From JAEZDP01 sp044508265 (GTDB taxonomy: Bacteria > Acidobacteriota > Vicinamibacteria > Vicinamibacterales > Vicinamibacteraceae), in NCBI GenBank assembly GCA_044508265.1, contig JBIQIB010000005.1, forward strand, positions 11,153-75,152: DNA of 64,000 nt, given 5' to 3'. Every line of letters starts with the position of its first letter. Position 1 is the stretch's first letter. The notes under the pieces are model-generated. The model did not search any database, was not told the DNA's origin, and was given only the letters and a program-made list of their open reading frames with translations. Position numbers and translations under genes: made by a program. Positions 52,968 through 61,225 of this stretch are shown here, in pieces.

Positions 52968-54557
52968 ATGGCATGGAATCGACGTGACTTCCTCAAGGGT
53001 GCGGGCGCGACGACGGTGGCGCTGGCCGCCAGCGACCTGGTCGCCGACCTCATCGCGCAGTCGAACGGACGTGCGCTCGCCTCGAAATTCAAGGGGCTGT
53101 CGGACGTGGCGCTGGGCGAAGCGAAGCGCCTCGGCGCCTCCTATTGCGACATCCGCTTCACCCGCAACGTGAACGACTCGATCAGCGTCCGCGACCGCAT
53201 CGTCATCGACGGCGGCTTCGGGTTCGGCGGGGGCGGCGGGCGGAACGAGAGCGCCGGCTTCGGCGTGCGGGTGCTGCACAGCGGCGTCTGGGGATTTGCC
53301 AGCAGCCCGCTGGTGACCGAGGACGAGATCCGCCGCATCGCGGCACAGGCGGTCGACGTGGCCCGCGCCAGCGCGATAGCGAAGCGCTTCGACGTCCGGC
53401 TCTCGCCCACGCCGGCCTACCAGACATACTGGGCCACGCCGACGGAGGTCGACCCGTTCTCGGTGCCGCTCGACGACAAGATCGCGTTCCTGCTGCAGAT
53501 CAACGAACGGCTGCTGGCGACCAGGGGCGTCATCCGCGTGCAGTCGCGCATCGCCCAGGACTACGAGTGGAAGTACTTCGCCTCGAGCGAGGGCTCCTAC
53601 ATCGAGCAGGAGTTCTGGCGCGTCTCGCCCGGCTACACGGCAACGGCCCGTGCGGGCGGCAAGGTGAAGAGCCGCACGTTCACCGTCCCGGCGCGCACCG
53701 GCGGGTGGGAGATCGTGACGAGCGGCCGGATGCTGGAGAACGCCGACAGGATCGCCGCCGAAGCCGTCGAGCACGCGATGGCGCCGCCCGTCCAGGCCGG
53801 GCTCAAGGATCTGGTGATGACGCCGTCGCACTCGATGCTGACGATCCACGAGATCATCGGCCACCCCACCGAGCTCGATCGCATCCTTGGTTATGAGGCG
53901 AATTACGCGGGGACGAGCTTCATCAAGGTGGAGGACGTCGGCCGCCTGAAGTACGGCAGTCCGCTGTTCAACGTGACGGCCGACCGCACGATCGACGGCG
54001 GCCTGTGCACCGTCGGCTACGACGACGACGGGGTGAAGACCACGTCGTGGCCGATCGTCCGCGAGGGCGTCCTGGTGGGCCTGCAGACCAACCGCGAGAC
54101 GGCGCACTTCATCGGCGAGCGCGAGAGCCGTGGCTGCACCTTCGCGACATCGTGGCGGAACTACCCGTTCCTGCGGATGCCGAACGTCCATGTCGAGCCG
54201 GGCGGAGACGACGCGCCGAGCGCCGACGAGATCATCGCCGACACGAAGGACGGTCTGCTCATCGACGGCCGCGGCAGCTACTCGATCGACCAGCAGCGTT
54301 ACAACGGACAGTTCGGCGGCGACGCGTTCTGGGAGATCAAGAACGGCAAGGTGACGCGGATGGTGTCGGACGTCACCTATAACGCCATCACGACCGACTT
54401 CTTCGCGAACCTCGACGCGATCTCGAACAAGGGCTCGTGGGAGATGTTCGGCACGACCGGCGACGCAAAGGGACAGCCGGTGCAGATCAACCACATCTCG
54501 CACGGCGCGCCGTACATGCGCATCCGGCGGATCATGGTGGGCGCCGCGTACCTGTGA
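52968..54557 (+). CDS. Tat-signal TldD-type metalloprotease, copy 2
   Basis: 529 residues. The N-terminus MAWNRRDFLKGAGATTVAL is a clear twin-arginine signal. Its metalloprotease motif is HEIIGH at about 294-299 (LTIHEIIGHPTELDRILGYE), with TADRTIDGGLCTVGYDDDG and ESRGCTFATSWRNYPFLRMP. It is clearly paralogous to copy 1 (same DQQRYNGQFGG stretch and C-terminus KIMVGAAY/F type). It follows pmbA by 16 bases, and its TGA overlaps the GTG of xerD, so the set may be one transcript. Two TldDs around one PmbA could give alternative heterodimers. Confidence 0.85.
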   Translation: MAWNRRDFLKGAGATTVALAASDLVADLIAQSNGRALASKFKGLSDVALGEAKRLGASYCDIRFTRNVNDSISVRDRIVIDGGFGFGGGGGRNESAGFGVRVLHSGVWGFASSPLVTEDEIRRIAAQAVDVARASAIAKRFDVRLSPTPAYQTYWATPTEVDPFSVPLDDKIAFLLQINERLLATRGVIRVQSRIAQDYEWKYFASSEGSYIEQEFWRVSPGYTATARAGGKVKSRTFTVPARTGGWEIVTSGRMLENADRIAAEAVEHAMAPPVQAGLKDLVMTPSHSMLTIHEIIGHPTELDRILGYEANYAGTSFIKVEDVGRLKYGSPLFNVTADRTIDGGLCTVGYDDDGVKTTSWPIVREGVLVGLQTNRETAHFIGERESRGCTFATSWRNYPFLRMPNVHVEPGGDDAPSADEIIADTKDGLLIDGRGSYSIDQQRYNGQFGGDAFWEIKNGKVTRMVSDVTYNAITTDFFANLDAISNKGSWEMFGTTGDAKGQPVQINHISHGAPYMRIRRIMVGAAYL

Positions 54558-55459
54558 CGGCAGCGCCCTCGTCGTGGGCCCGGATCGACGCCTACCTCGA
54601 CCACCTGCGCGTGGTGCGGCGGCTGTCGCCGCGGTCGGTCGAGAGCTACGGCCGCGACCTGCTGGCGCTGGCGCGCTTCGCCGAGGGCCTGGGACAGCCA
54701 GCCGAGGCCCTGACGACCCACGACCTCGAGGCCTTCGTCCGTCAGCTGATGGCGGAAGGCTACGCCCCGCGCAGCGTGGCGCGCGTGGTCGCGGGCGTCC
54801 GCGGCTTCTATCGCCACCTGCTCGTCGAACGGGCCATCGCCGCCGACCCGGCCGACGACCTGCGCCCGCCGCGTGCCTGGCGGGAATTGCCGCGCTACCT
54901 GTCGCTCGAGGAGGTCGATCGCCTGCTCGAGGCCCCCGATGTCTCGACCCCGCGCGGCCTTCGGGACCGCGCGCTGATCGAGCTGCTGTATGCGACGGGC
55001 CTGCGGGTCTCCGAGCTGGTGAGCCTCAAGCCCGGCGACCTTCACCTCGACGTGGGATACCTGACGTGCATCGGGAAGGGCGACAAGCAGCGGGTGGTGC
55101 CTGTGGGTGATCAGGCGCGGGACTGGGTCGCGCGGTACCTGCGCGAGGGGCGGCCCGCGCTGTTGAAGGGCGTCGCTTCGGGCTGGCTCTTTCCGTCGGG
55201 CAGGGGAGCCGCGCCGCTGACGCGCGTGGGGTTCTGGAAGCTGCTGAAGCGTTACGCCGTCAAGGCTGCCGTGACCACCGACGTGTCACCGCATACCCTC
55301 CGGCACTCCTTTGCGACGCACCTGCTCGACAGGGGAGCCGACCTGCGCGCCATTCAGCTCATGCTTGGTCACGCAGACCTCTCGACCACGCAAATTTATA
55401 CCCACGTGCTGGAGGCGCGACTCAAGCAGCTCTACGACGCCCATCACCCGCGGTCGTGA
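54554..55459 (+). CDS. xerD: Tyrosine recombinase XerD
   Basis: 301 residues from a GTG overlapping the TldD stop; length and domain order are normal. The N-terminal SAM-like domain (IDAYLDHLRVVRRLSPRSVE) is followed by the catalytic domain with Arg in YATGLRVSELVSL, the Lys loop GKGDKQR, HTLRHSFATHLLDRG and LGHADLSTTQIYTHV with the nucleophilic Tyr near 282. The spacing fits chromosomal XerD, which resolves chromosome dimers at dif with XerC and FtsK, rather than a phage integrase. No dif-like site or mobile element is visible beside it. It is convergent with the Mrp operon, 29 bases away. Confidence 0.9.
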   Translation: MTAAPSSWARIDAYLDHLRVVRRLSPRSVESYGRDLLALARFAEGLGQPAEALTTHDLEAFVRQLMAEGYAPRSVARVVAGVRGFYRHLLVERAIAADPADDLRPPRAWRELPRYLSLEEVDRLLEAPDVSTPRGLRDRALIELLYATGLRVSELVSLKPGDLHLDVGYLTCIGKGDKQRVVPVGDQARDWVARYLREGRPALLKGVASGWLFPSGRGAAPLTRVGFWKLLKRYAVKAAVTTDVSPHTLRHSFATHLLDRGADLRAIQLMLGHADLSTTQIYTHVLEARLKQLYDAHHPRS

Positions 55460-55488
55460 CCCCGCGTGACGCGCTGCGCGACGGCGGG

Positions 55489-55884
55489 TCAGCTGTCCGC
55501 GCTGGATGCGCCGGGGGCGGCGCCGGTCACGGCATCACCACCACGGGCGTTGGCGTTGGCGCCGTTCGAGGGTGGGTGCTCGTTGACCACGAGGCCGGAC
55601 CACAGCGGCGCGCCACGGTTCAGCGTCGCGCGCGCGACGATGTGCGCCGACAGCGGCGCGGTCGCCATCAGGAACCCGCCGAGGCTCATGAGACGCACGA
55701 CGGACGAAAGGTCGGGAAGCTGGAACGCCGCGCCGAGCAGCAGGCACGTGAGGCCGAGCGTGGAGGCCTTGGCCGACGCCTGCATCCGCATCACGGCGTC
55801 GGGCAGCTTCAGCACGCCGGTCGCGGCCAGCAGCGTGAACACCGAGCCGACGAGCATCAGGATGGCCGTCGCCCACTGAATCAC
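55489..55884 (-). CDS. mrpG: Mrp/Mnh Na+/H+ antiporter subunit G
   Basis: 131 residues from the GTG at 55884, overlapping the mrpF stop. It has three membrane segments and the MrpG motif VLKLPDAVMRMQASAKASTL, then RLMSLGGFLMATAPLSAHIV. A hydrophilic tail of about 35 residues is extra. It is the last subunit gene of the operon. Mrp complexes exchange Na+ for H+ and are related to respiratory complex I. Confidence 0.9.
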   Translation of the reverse strand: MIQWATAILMLVGSVFTLLAATGVLKLPDAVMRMQASAKASTLGLTCLLLGAAFQLPDLSSVVRLMSLGGFLMATAPLSAHIVARATLNRGAPLWSGLVVNEHPPSNGANANARGGDAVTGAAPGASSADS

Positions 55885-56147
55885 TGCTGCTCCTCCTTCT
55901 GGACGTACCACGCGTACGCGACGGTCCCGAGGAAGCCCACCAGCGCGATCATGATCGCCACGTCGAGACTGCCAGCCTGTCCGCTGCTCGCCGCGCTGAC
56001 GACGATGATGCCCACCGTGACGATGGCGAGCAGGTCCATGGCCACGATCCTGTCGGCCAGCGTGGGCCCGAGGTACAGGCGCACGAAGCAGATCAGCAGC
56101 GACAGCCCGAGGATGCCCAGCACCAGTTGAAACACGACGTCCAGCAT
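55881..56147 (-). CDS. mrpF: Mrp/Mnh Na+/H+ antiporter subunit F
   Basis: 88 residues with three membrane helices. The hallmarks are LICFVRLYLGPTLADRIVAM-type residues RLYLGPTLADRIVAMDLLA, then IMIALVGFLGTVAYAWYV. It starts 18 bases after mrpE and its end overlaps mrpG. It is a small membrane subunit needed for antiport. Confidence 0.9.
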   Translation of the reverse strand: MLDVVFQLVLGILGLSLLICFVRLYLGPTLADRIVAMDLLAIVTVGIIVVSAASSGQAGSLDVAIMIALVGFLGTVAYAWYVQKEEQQ

Positions 56148-56165
56148 GTCTTTCTCTCCCGTGCC

Positions 56166-56633
56166 TCAGGCCAGGACGCGCATCACGCGGCGCTCGAACT
56201 CCTCCTTGATGGAGTCGCGCGCTGCCTCGGCGGACGTCACGTGCATGACGTGCACGTAGAGCACCTTCCCCGAGTCTGAGATGTCCACCGCCAGCGTGCC
56301 GGGCGTCAGGCTGATGAGCGTCGTGAGCACGAGGATCTCGAAGTCGGTCTCGACGTCCAGCGGCACGGCGACGATCCCCGGACGAAGGTCGCGCACGGGC
56401 CGTATGACGTCCACGGCCATTCGCGCGTTGGCCATGAGGAACTCGCGGATGATGAACACGACGAGCGACAGGACGGCGGCGGTCTTGTCGTGGTACGTCC
56501 GCGGTACGACGCCGCCGAACGCCAGGACGGCGAGGATGACGTAGCCCACGACGAAGCCCAGCGCCAGGTTGCCGAACGAGAACCCGCTCAGGGCCGTCCA
56601 GACGATGGCCAGCATCACGTTGCCGAGCAGCAC
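56166..56633 (-). CDS. mrpE: Mrp/Mnh Na+/H+ antiporter subunit E
   Basis: 155 residues from a GTG at 56633, one base after the mrpD stop. It has two to three N-terminal membrane segments (IVWTALSGFSFGNLALGFVV) and a cytoplasmic domain with DFEILVLTTLISLTPGTLAV, the conserved MrpE signature, and YVHVMHVTSAEAARDSIKEEF. An in-frame ATG six codons later is an alternative start. Confidence 0.9.
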   Translation of the reverse strand: MLLGNVMLAIVWTALSGFSFGNLALGFVVGYVILAVLAFGGVVPRTYHDKTAAVLSLVVFIIREFLMANARMAVDVIRPVRDLRPGIVAVPLDVETDFEILVLTTLISLTPGTLAVDISDSGKVLYVHVMHVTSAEAARDSIKEEFERRVMRVLA

Positions 56634-56634
56634 G

Positions 56635-58110
56635 TCAGCTTCCTCCTCCCAGGACCGCCGAGATGTAGGCGTCTGGCGCGATGAGCGACTCGGCGGCGCG
56701 CGTCGCGAACACCGTCATCGGCTCCGCAGCCACGCTCATCGCGATCGTCACGGCCGACAGCCCGATGATGGGCAGCATCATCGGCCAGATCGGGCCGGCC
56801 TTGTCGGCGTCGGGCGGGGCGTCCTTCCAGAAGCCGGCTTCCCACAACCGCGCCATCGACAGCAGGCTGAGGATGCCGACGACGAGCGCGATGGCGCCCG
56901 ACCACCACGCCTCGGCGGCAAAGGCCGCCTGGACGATCGCGAGCTTCGCCACGAATCCCGACAGCGGCGGCATGCCCGCGAGCGCGAAGATCGGGATCAT
57001 CGCGAGGAGCGACACGGCAGGGTAGTCGCGGTAGAGCGAGCCCAGCATCCCGAAATCCGACGTCCGGCGCATCCGCAGGAAGATGCCGCTCACCAGGTAC
57101 AGGTTCGTGATGGCGGCAATGTGGTGGACGACGTACAGCAGCGACCCGGCCAGCGCCGCCCCCGTCATGATCCCGAGTCCCATGGTCGTGTAGCCGATGT
57201 GGCCCACCAGGTTGAACGCGAGCACGCGGCGGAAGTCGCGCTGCGTCAGCGCGCAGACCACGCCGACGACCATCGTCACGAGCGACAGCGCGAGGATGAG
57301 CGTGTACACGCCCGGGGGCACCTGCCGGAAGAGCAGCGTGAACACCCGGATCATCGAGTACACGCCGACCTTCGTCAGCAGGCCCGCGAACACCGCGCCG
57401 ACGGCAGCGGGCGGCGCGTGATACGACACCGGCAGCCAGAAGAACCAGGGGAACAGCGCGGCCTTCACGCCGAACGCGGTCAGGAAGAGCATCGCCAGCG
57501 GCAGTTGCAGCGGCGGCGGCCCGTTCATGGCCCACTGGCGCGACAGGTCGGCCATGTTGAGCGATCCCGACTGGCCGTAGAGGAGCCCGAGCGCGGTGAG
57601 CAGGAACGTCGAGGCGATGAGGTTCAGGGTGACGTACATCAGCGCCGCCTGCACCTGCTCGCGCGTGCGGTGCAGCGCCATCAGCACGAACGAGGCGACG
57701 AGCATGACCTCGAACCAGACGTACAGGTTGAAGAGGTCGCCCGTGAGGAACGCGCCGCACACGCCCATCATCAGCACCAGCAGCAGGGCGTGATAGCCAC
57801 CCGCCTCGCGGCGCGGATCGACGCCCGCGAAGCCATAGCCGGTCACCGCGACGCCGACGACGCCCACGGCCACGACGAGCGACGCCGACAGCGTGTCGCC
57901 GACGAGCGTGATGCCGAAGGGCGCGGGCCAGTTCCCGACGTGCAGCACCTGGATGCCTGCGGCCTGGACCTGGCGGAACAGCTCCACGCCGCAGGCCAGC
58001 AGGACGATGCTGCCGCACAGCGCGACCCAGCGCCGGACGCGCGGGTGCGGCACCAGCAGGAGGATGGCAGCGGTGCACATCGGCACCGCGATGGGCAGCA
58101 CGAGACGCAT
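56635..58110 (-). CDS. mrpD: Mrp/Mnh Na+/H+ antiporter subunit D
   Basis: 491 residues with about fourteen membrane helices, homologous to the proton-pumping NuoL/M/N subunits. Visible motifs are FNLYVWFEVMLVASFVLMAL with the conserved Glu, FGVKAALFPWFFWLPVSYH with the key Lys, and TQRDFRRVLAFNLVGHIGYT. It directly abuts mrpC (stop and start adjacent). It is an antiporter module carrying one of the ion paths. Confidence 0.94.
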   Translation of the reverse strand: MRLVLPIAVPMCTAAILLLVPHPRVRRWVALCGSIVLLACGVELFRQVQAAGIQVLHVGNWPAPFGITLVGDTLSASLVVAVGVVGVAVTGYGFAGVDPRREAGGYHALLLVLMMGVCGAFLTGDLFNLYVWFEVMLVASFVLMALHRTREQVQAALMYVTLNLIASTFLLTALGLLYGQSGSLNMADLSRQWAMNGPPPLQLPLAMLFLTAFGVKAALFPWFFWLPVSYHAPPAAVGAVFAGLLTKVGVYSMIRVFTLLFRQVPPGVYTLILALSLVTMVVGVVCALTQRDFRRVLAFNLVGHIGYTTMGLGIMTGAALAGSLLYVVHHIAAITNLYLVSGIFLRMRRTSDFGMLGSLYRDYPAVSLLAMIPIFALAGMPPLSGFVAKLAIVQAAFAAEAWWSGAIALVVGILSLLSMARLWEAGFWKDAPPDADKAGPIWPMMLPIIGLSAVTIAMSVAAEPMTVFATRAAESLIAPDAYISAVLGGGS

Positions 58111-58446
58111 CTAGCGCGAGCCTCGCAGTTCGTCGGCGCCGCTCGAGCGGTGGACCTGGTGGGCGAGGACCAGCGCAAAGGCCAGCACGCCGAAGCCGAT
58201 CACGATGGCGGTGAGGACCAGCGCCTGCGGCACCGGGTCGGCATACGGCACGTCGATGGTCATCGCGTCGCCCGGGATGACGGGCGCCTGCGAGCGGGTG
58301 AGCCCGCCGGCCGAGAAGATCAGGACGTTCGACCCGTTGGTGAGGAAGCCGAGACCGATGATGAGCTGCGCGAGCCTGCGGCGCAGCAGGAGGTAGATGC
58401 CAGCGGCGTAGAGCGTGCCGGCGACGATGGCGAGCATCAGCTGCAC
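58111..58446 (-). CDS. mrpC: Mrp/Mnh Na+/H+ antiporter subunit C
   Basis: 111 residues with three membrane helices, similar to NuoK. Motifs are GIYLLLRRRLAQLIIGLGFL, TNGSNVLIFSAGG and DPVPQALVLTAIVIGFGVLA. It starts four bases after mrpB and abuts mrpD. Confidence 0.92.
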   Translation of the reverse strand: MQLMLAIVAGTLYAAGIYLLLRRRLAQLIIGLGFLTNGSNVLIFSAGGLTRSQAPVIPGDAMTIDVPYADPVPQALVLTAIVIGFGVLAFALVLAHQVHRSSGADELRGSR

Positions 58447-58450
58447 GGGG

Positions 58451-58864
58451 TCAGTCCTCTGCCAGGTGGAAGGTCATGGTGAGCACGACGCCGATCACGA
58501 TCATGCACACGCCCAGATCGAAGATGAACGGCGACCCGACGGCAAGGCCATGGCCCGGCCCTGGCCCGATCTCGGTCCAGAGGGCCGTCAGGAACGGCCT
58601 GCCGTAGAGCGCGGGCAGGAGCGCGCTGCCCAGCATCACGAGCATCCCGAGGCCGAGCAGCCGCGAGGGCTCGACGATCAGCGCCCGCCGCGCCGCCGCC
58701 GGGCCGTCGGCCATCATCAGCAGCACGAAGGCGATCGAGACGACGAGTCCGGCGACGAAGCCGCCTCCGGGGTAGTTGTGCCCGCGCCCGAGCAGCAGCA
58801 CCGCGAAGAGCAGCAGCAGGGGCATGAACAGGCGCGTGGCCGTGCGCAGGATGTCCGAGTTCAT
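58451..58864 (-). CDS. mrpB: Mrp/Mnh Na+/H+ antiporter subunit B
   Basis: 137 residues with four membrane helices. It carries the MnhB signatures LFAVLLLGRGHNYPGGGFVA and GSPFIFDLGVCMIVIGVVLT. Its start overlaps the mrpA stop by four bases. The related C-terminal domain of MrpA is a separate part of the neighbouring protein. Confidence 0.92.
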   Translation of the reverse strand: MNSDILRTATRLFMPLLLLFAVLLLGRGHNYPGGGFVAGLVVSIAFVLLMMADGPAAARRALIVEPSRLLGLGMLVMLGSALLPALYGRPFLTALWTEIGPGPGHGLAVGSPFIFDLGVCMIVIGVVLTMTFHLAED

Positions 58865-61143
58865 CGTTGCCGCCGTTCTGCCGCCGCGATGTACAGCAGC
58901 GCGCGCACGCCGACGGCTGCCGTCACGAGCACGGTGGTCTCGCCCAGCGTGTCGAGCGCGCGGAAGTCCACGAGAATGACGTTGACGATGTTGCGGCCGT
59001 GGGCCGCCAGCGGCGCCATCTCGGCGAAGTAGTCGCGCAGCCGCGGGCTCGTGTCCATCGTGCCGGTCTGCAGGGTGAGCGCGGCGACGATCAGGCCGAA
59101 GGCGGCCGCGACGAGCCCGTCACGCAGCTTGATGCGCTTCGGCGATCGGTAGTCGACGCGCGGGAACTGCCAGAACACGAACACGAGGATCACGGCCGTG
59201 AGCGTCTCGACCGCAAACTGCGTCATCGCCAGGTCGGGCGCGCCGTAGAGGATGAAGGTGAGCGCCACCCCGTACCCGGAGGTGCCGAGCGCCAGCACGG
59301 CGGCCATGGTGTGACGGGCGCGCACGGCCGCGAGTGCGCCGCCGATGATGAGCGCGGCGACCAGCACCTCGTAGACGCGCCAGTCGTCGAATCCCTCCCG
59401 GACAATCGGGCTGTGACTCAGGTACAGCGTGCTGCCCACGAGCACGCCGGTCGAGACCATGGAGACGAGGATGTAGGCGGCCAGTGTGCCGCCCTGGAAC
59501 GCCGGGGCCAGACGGTTGCTGGCGGCGTCGAGGACGGTGAGCGTCGTCGTGTAGATGGCTTCGCCGGCGAGCGCGGCGAGCCGTGGCAGGCGCCTGATCT
59601 GGTGCCGGCCCAGATAGAGCGCCAGCGCGGCGGCCACAGTGAGCGCGCTGAGCGCGAGCGTGAGCGTGAAGCCGTGCCAGAGCGTGAGGGAGAGCTCCAC
59701 GGCGTCGCCGCCAACGCCTCGCGCGGCCGCCAGCAGCAGCGGCGTGATCGGCGTGCCGAGCGTCCCGAAGGCGAGTCCGGCGAGCGCGAGCACGAGGGCG
59801 GGTCCCCAGAGACCAGGTGAAGCCTCGTGGACGTCGCCCTCGAGCGTCCGCCGGCCGTCGAAGGGCAGCCAGCCGACGAGCAGCGCCGCGGCACCGAGCA
59901 TCGCGCTCGACGCGACCACCAGGGTCGTCAGGAGGCCCGGATAGGTCGTGCCGACGCGCACGGCCTCGTATTCCAGCTCCTTGGCGAAGAACCCGAGGAA
60001 GAGGGGCAGGCCGACCATCGACGCCGCACCGAGCGTGGCCACCGCCGACGTGACGGGCAGCGCACGCCGCAGCCCGCCGAGCTCACGGATGTCGCGCGTG
60101 CCTGTCTCGTGATCGACGATGCCGGCGCAGAGGAACAGCGTCCCCTTGTAGCAGGCGTGGGCGACCAGGTAGACGATGGCCGCGGCGATCGTCGCCTCGG
60201 TGCCGACGCCGAGCAGCAACATGATCGTGCCGAGCGCCGACAGGGTCGTGTAGGCCAGGATGGCCTTGAGGTCCGTCTCGTGCAGCGCCCGCCAGGCGCC
60301 GAGCACCATCGTCGTGCCGCCGGCGACCGACACCAGCAGCGTCCACAGCTCGCTGCCGCCGACCACCGGCGTCATCCTGGCGACGAGGTAGATGCCGGCC
60401 TTCACCATGGTGGCCGAGTGCAGGTACGCGCTGACGGGCGTCGGCGCCGCCATCGCGTTGGGCAGCCAGAACATGAAGGGGAACTGCGCCGACTTGGTGA
60501 AGGCGGCGAGCAGGAGCAGTCCGACGATGGGCGCGTACAGCACGTGCGCGCCGACGACGGTGTGCTGCGCGGCCATCGCCGCGAGCGACGTGGTGCCGGT
60601 CACCTGCACGAGCAGCACGCCGGCCGCGAGCAGCGCCAGACCGCCCGTGCCCGTCACGATGAGTGCCTGGATGGCCGCGTACCGTGACTCGGCCTTCTCG
60701 TGGTCGAACCCGATCAGCAGGAACGACGTGAACCCGGTCAGCTCCCAGAATGCGAACAACAGGAAGACGTTGTCGCTGCACACGACGCCGAGCATGGCGG
60801 CCATGAAGGCGAAGAGCGTGGCCTGGAACCGTCCGGCATAGCGGTGGCCGTCGAAGTAGTGCGCGCCGTAGACGACGATGCCCGCGCCGATGACGGTGAT
60901 CAGCAGCGCAAACAGGACGCTGAGCCCGTCCAGCCTGAACGAGAGGTCGAGCCCGAGCGACGGCACCCAGCTGACGACGCTCGGCACCGGCCTGCCTGCC
61001 GTGACGTCGGGCAGCGTCGTCAGGAGGTAGGCCGCGGCGGCGGCGGGCCAGAGGGCGAGCAGCGAGGCGACGCGCGAGCCCTGCCGGCCGAGCCAGGCGG
61101 CCACGGGCATGAGCGCAAGCGTGACGAGAATCAGGACGGCCAT
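58861..61143 (-). CDS. mrpA: Mrp/Mnh Na+/H+ antiporter subunit A
   Basis: 760 residues from the ATG at 61143 (MAVLILVTLALMPVAAWLG); a GTG at 61176 would add eleven residues before the first helix. It is a NuoL-like subunit with many membrane helices: FLLFAFWELTGFTSFLLIGF with the conserved Glu, FTKSAQFPFMFWLPNAMAAP with Lys, and ETDLKAILAYTTLSALGTIM. The C-terminal part contains the MrpA-specific DLAMTQFAVETLTAVILVFV region, related to NuoJ. It is the first gene of a complete A-G operon and gives the host sodium extrusion and pH homeostasis driven by protons. Confidence 0.94.
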   Translation of the reverse strand: MAVLILVTLALMPVAAWLGRQGSRVASLLALWPAAAAAYLLTTLPDVTAGRPVPSVVSWVPSLGLDLSFRLDGLSVLFALLITVIGAGIVVYGAHYFDGHRYAGRFQATLFAFMAAMLGVVCSDNVFLLFAFWELTGFTSFLLIGFDHEKAESRYAAIQALIVTGTGGLALLAAGVLLVQVTGTTSLAAMAAQHTVVGAHVLYAPIVGLLLLAAFTKSAQFPFMFWLPNAMAAPTPVSAYLHSATMVKAGIYLVARMTPVVGGSELWTLLVSVAGGTTMVLGAWRALHETDLKAILAYTTLSALGTIMLLLGVGTEATIAAAIVYLVAHACYKGTLFLCAGIVDHETGTRDIRELGGLRRALPVTSAVATLGAASMVGLPLFLGFFAKELEYEAVRVGTTYPGLLTTLVVASSAMLGAAALLVGWLPFDGRRTLEGDVHEASPGLWGPALVLALAGLAFGTLGTPITPLLLAAARGVGGDAVELSLTLWHGFTLTLALSALTVAAALALYLGRHQIRRLPRLAALAGEAIYTTTLTVLDAASNRLAPAFQGGTLAAYILVSMVSTGVLVGSTLYLSHSPIVREGFDDWRVYEVLVAALIIGGALAAVRARHTMAAVLALGTSGYGVALTFILYGAPDLAMTQFAVETLTAVILVFVFWQFPRVDYRSPKRIKLRDGLVAAAFGLIVAALTLQTGTMDTSPRLRDYFAEMAPLAAHGRNIVNVILVDFRALDTLGETTVLVTAAVGVRALLYIAAAERRQR

Positions 61144-61225
61144 GAGTACTGGGAGGTGGATGCGCCGCCCGGGCACACCCGGCCGTCATTATGTCCCGAG
61201 ACGGACACCGCTGCGCGACGCCGGC

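Noticed and set aside
54554..55459. Tyrosine recombinase as the integrase of a mobile element
   Set aside because: Length, motifs and lack of att-like repeats or cargo genes fit housekeeping XerD.
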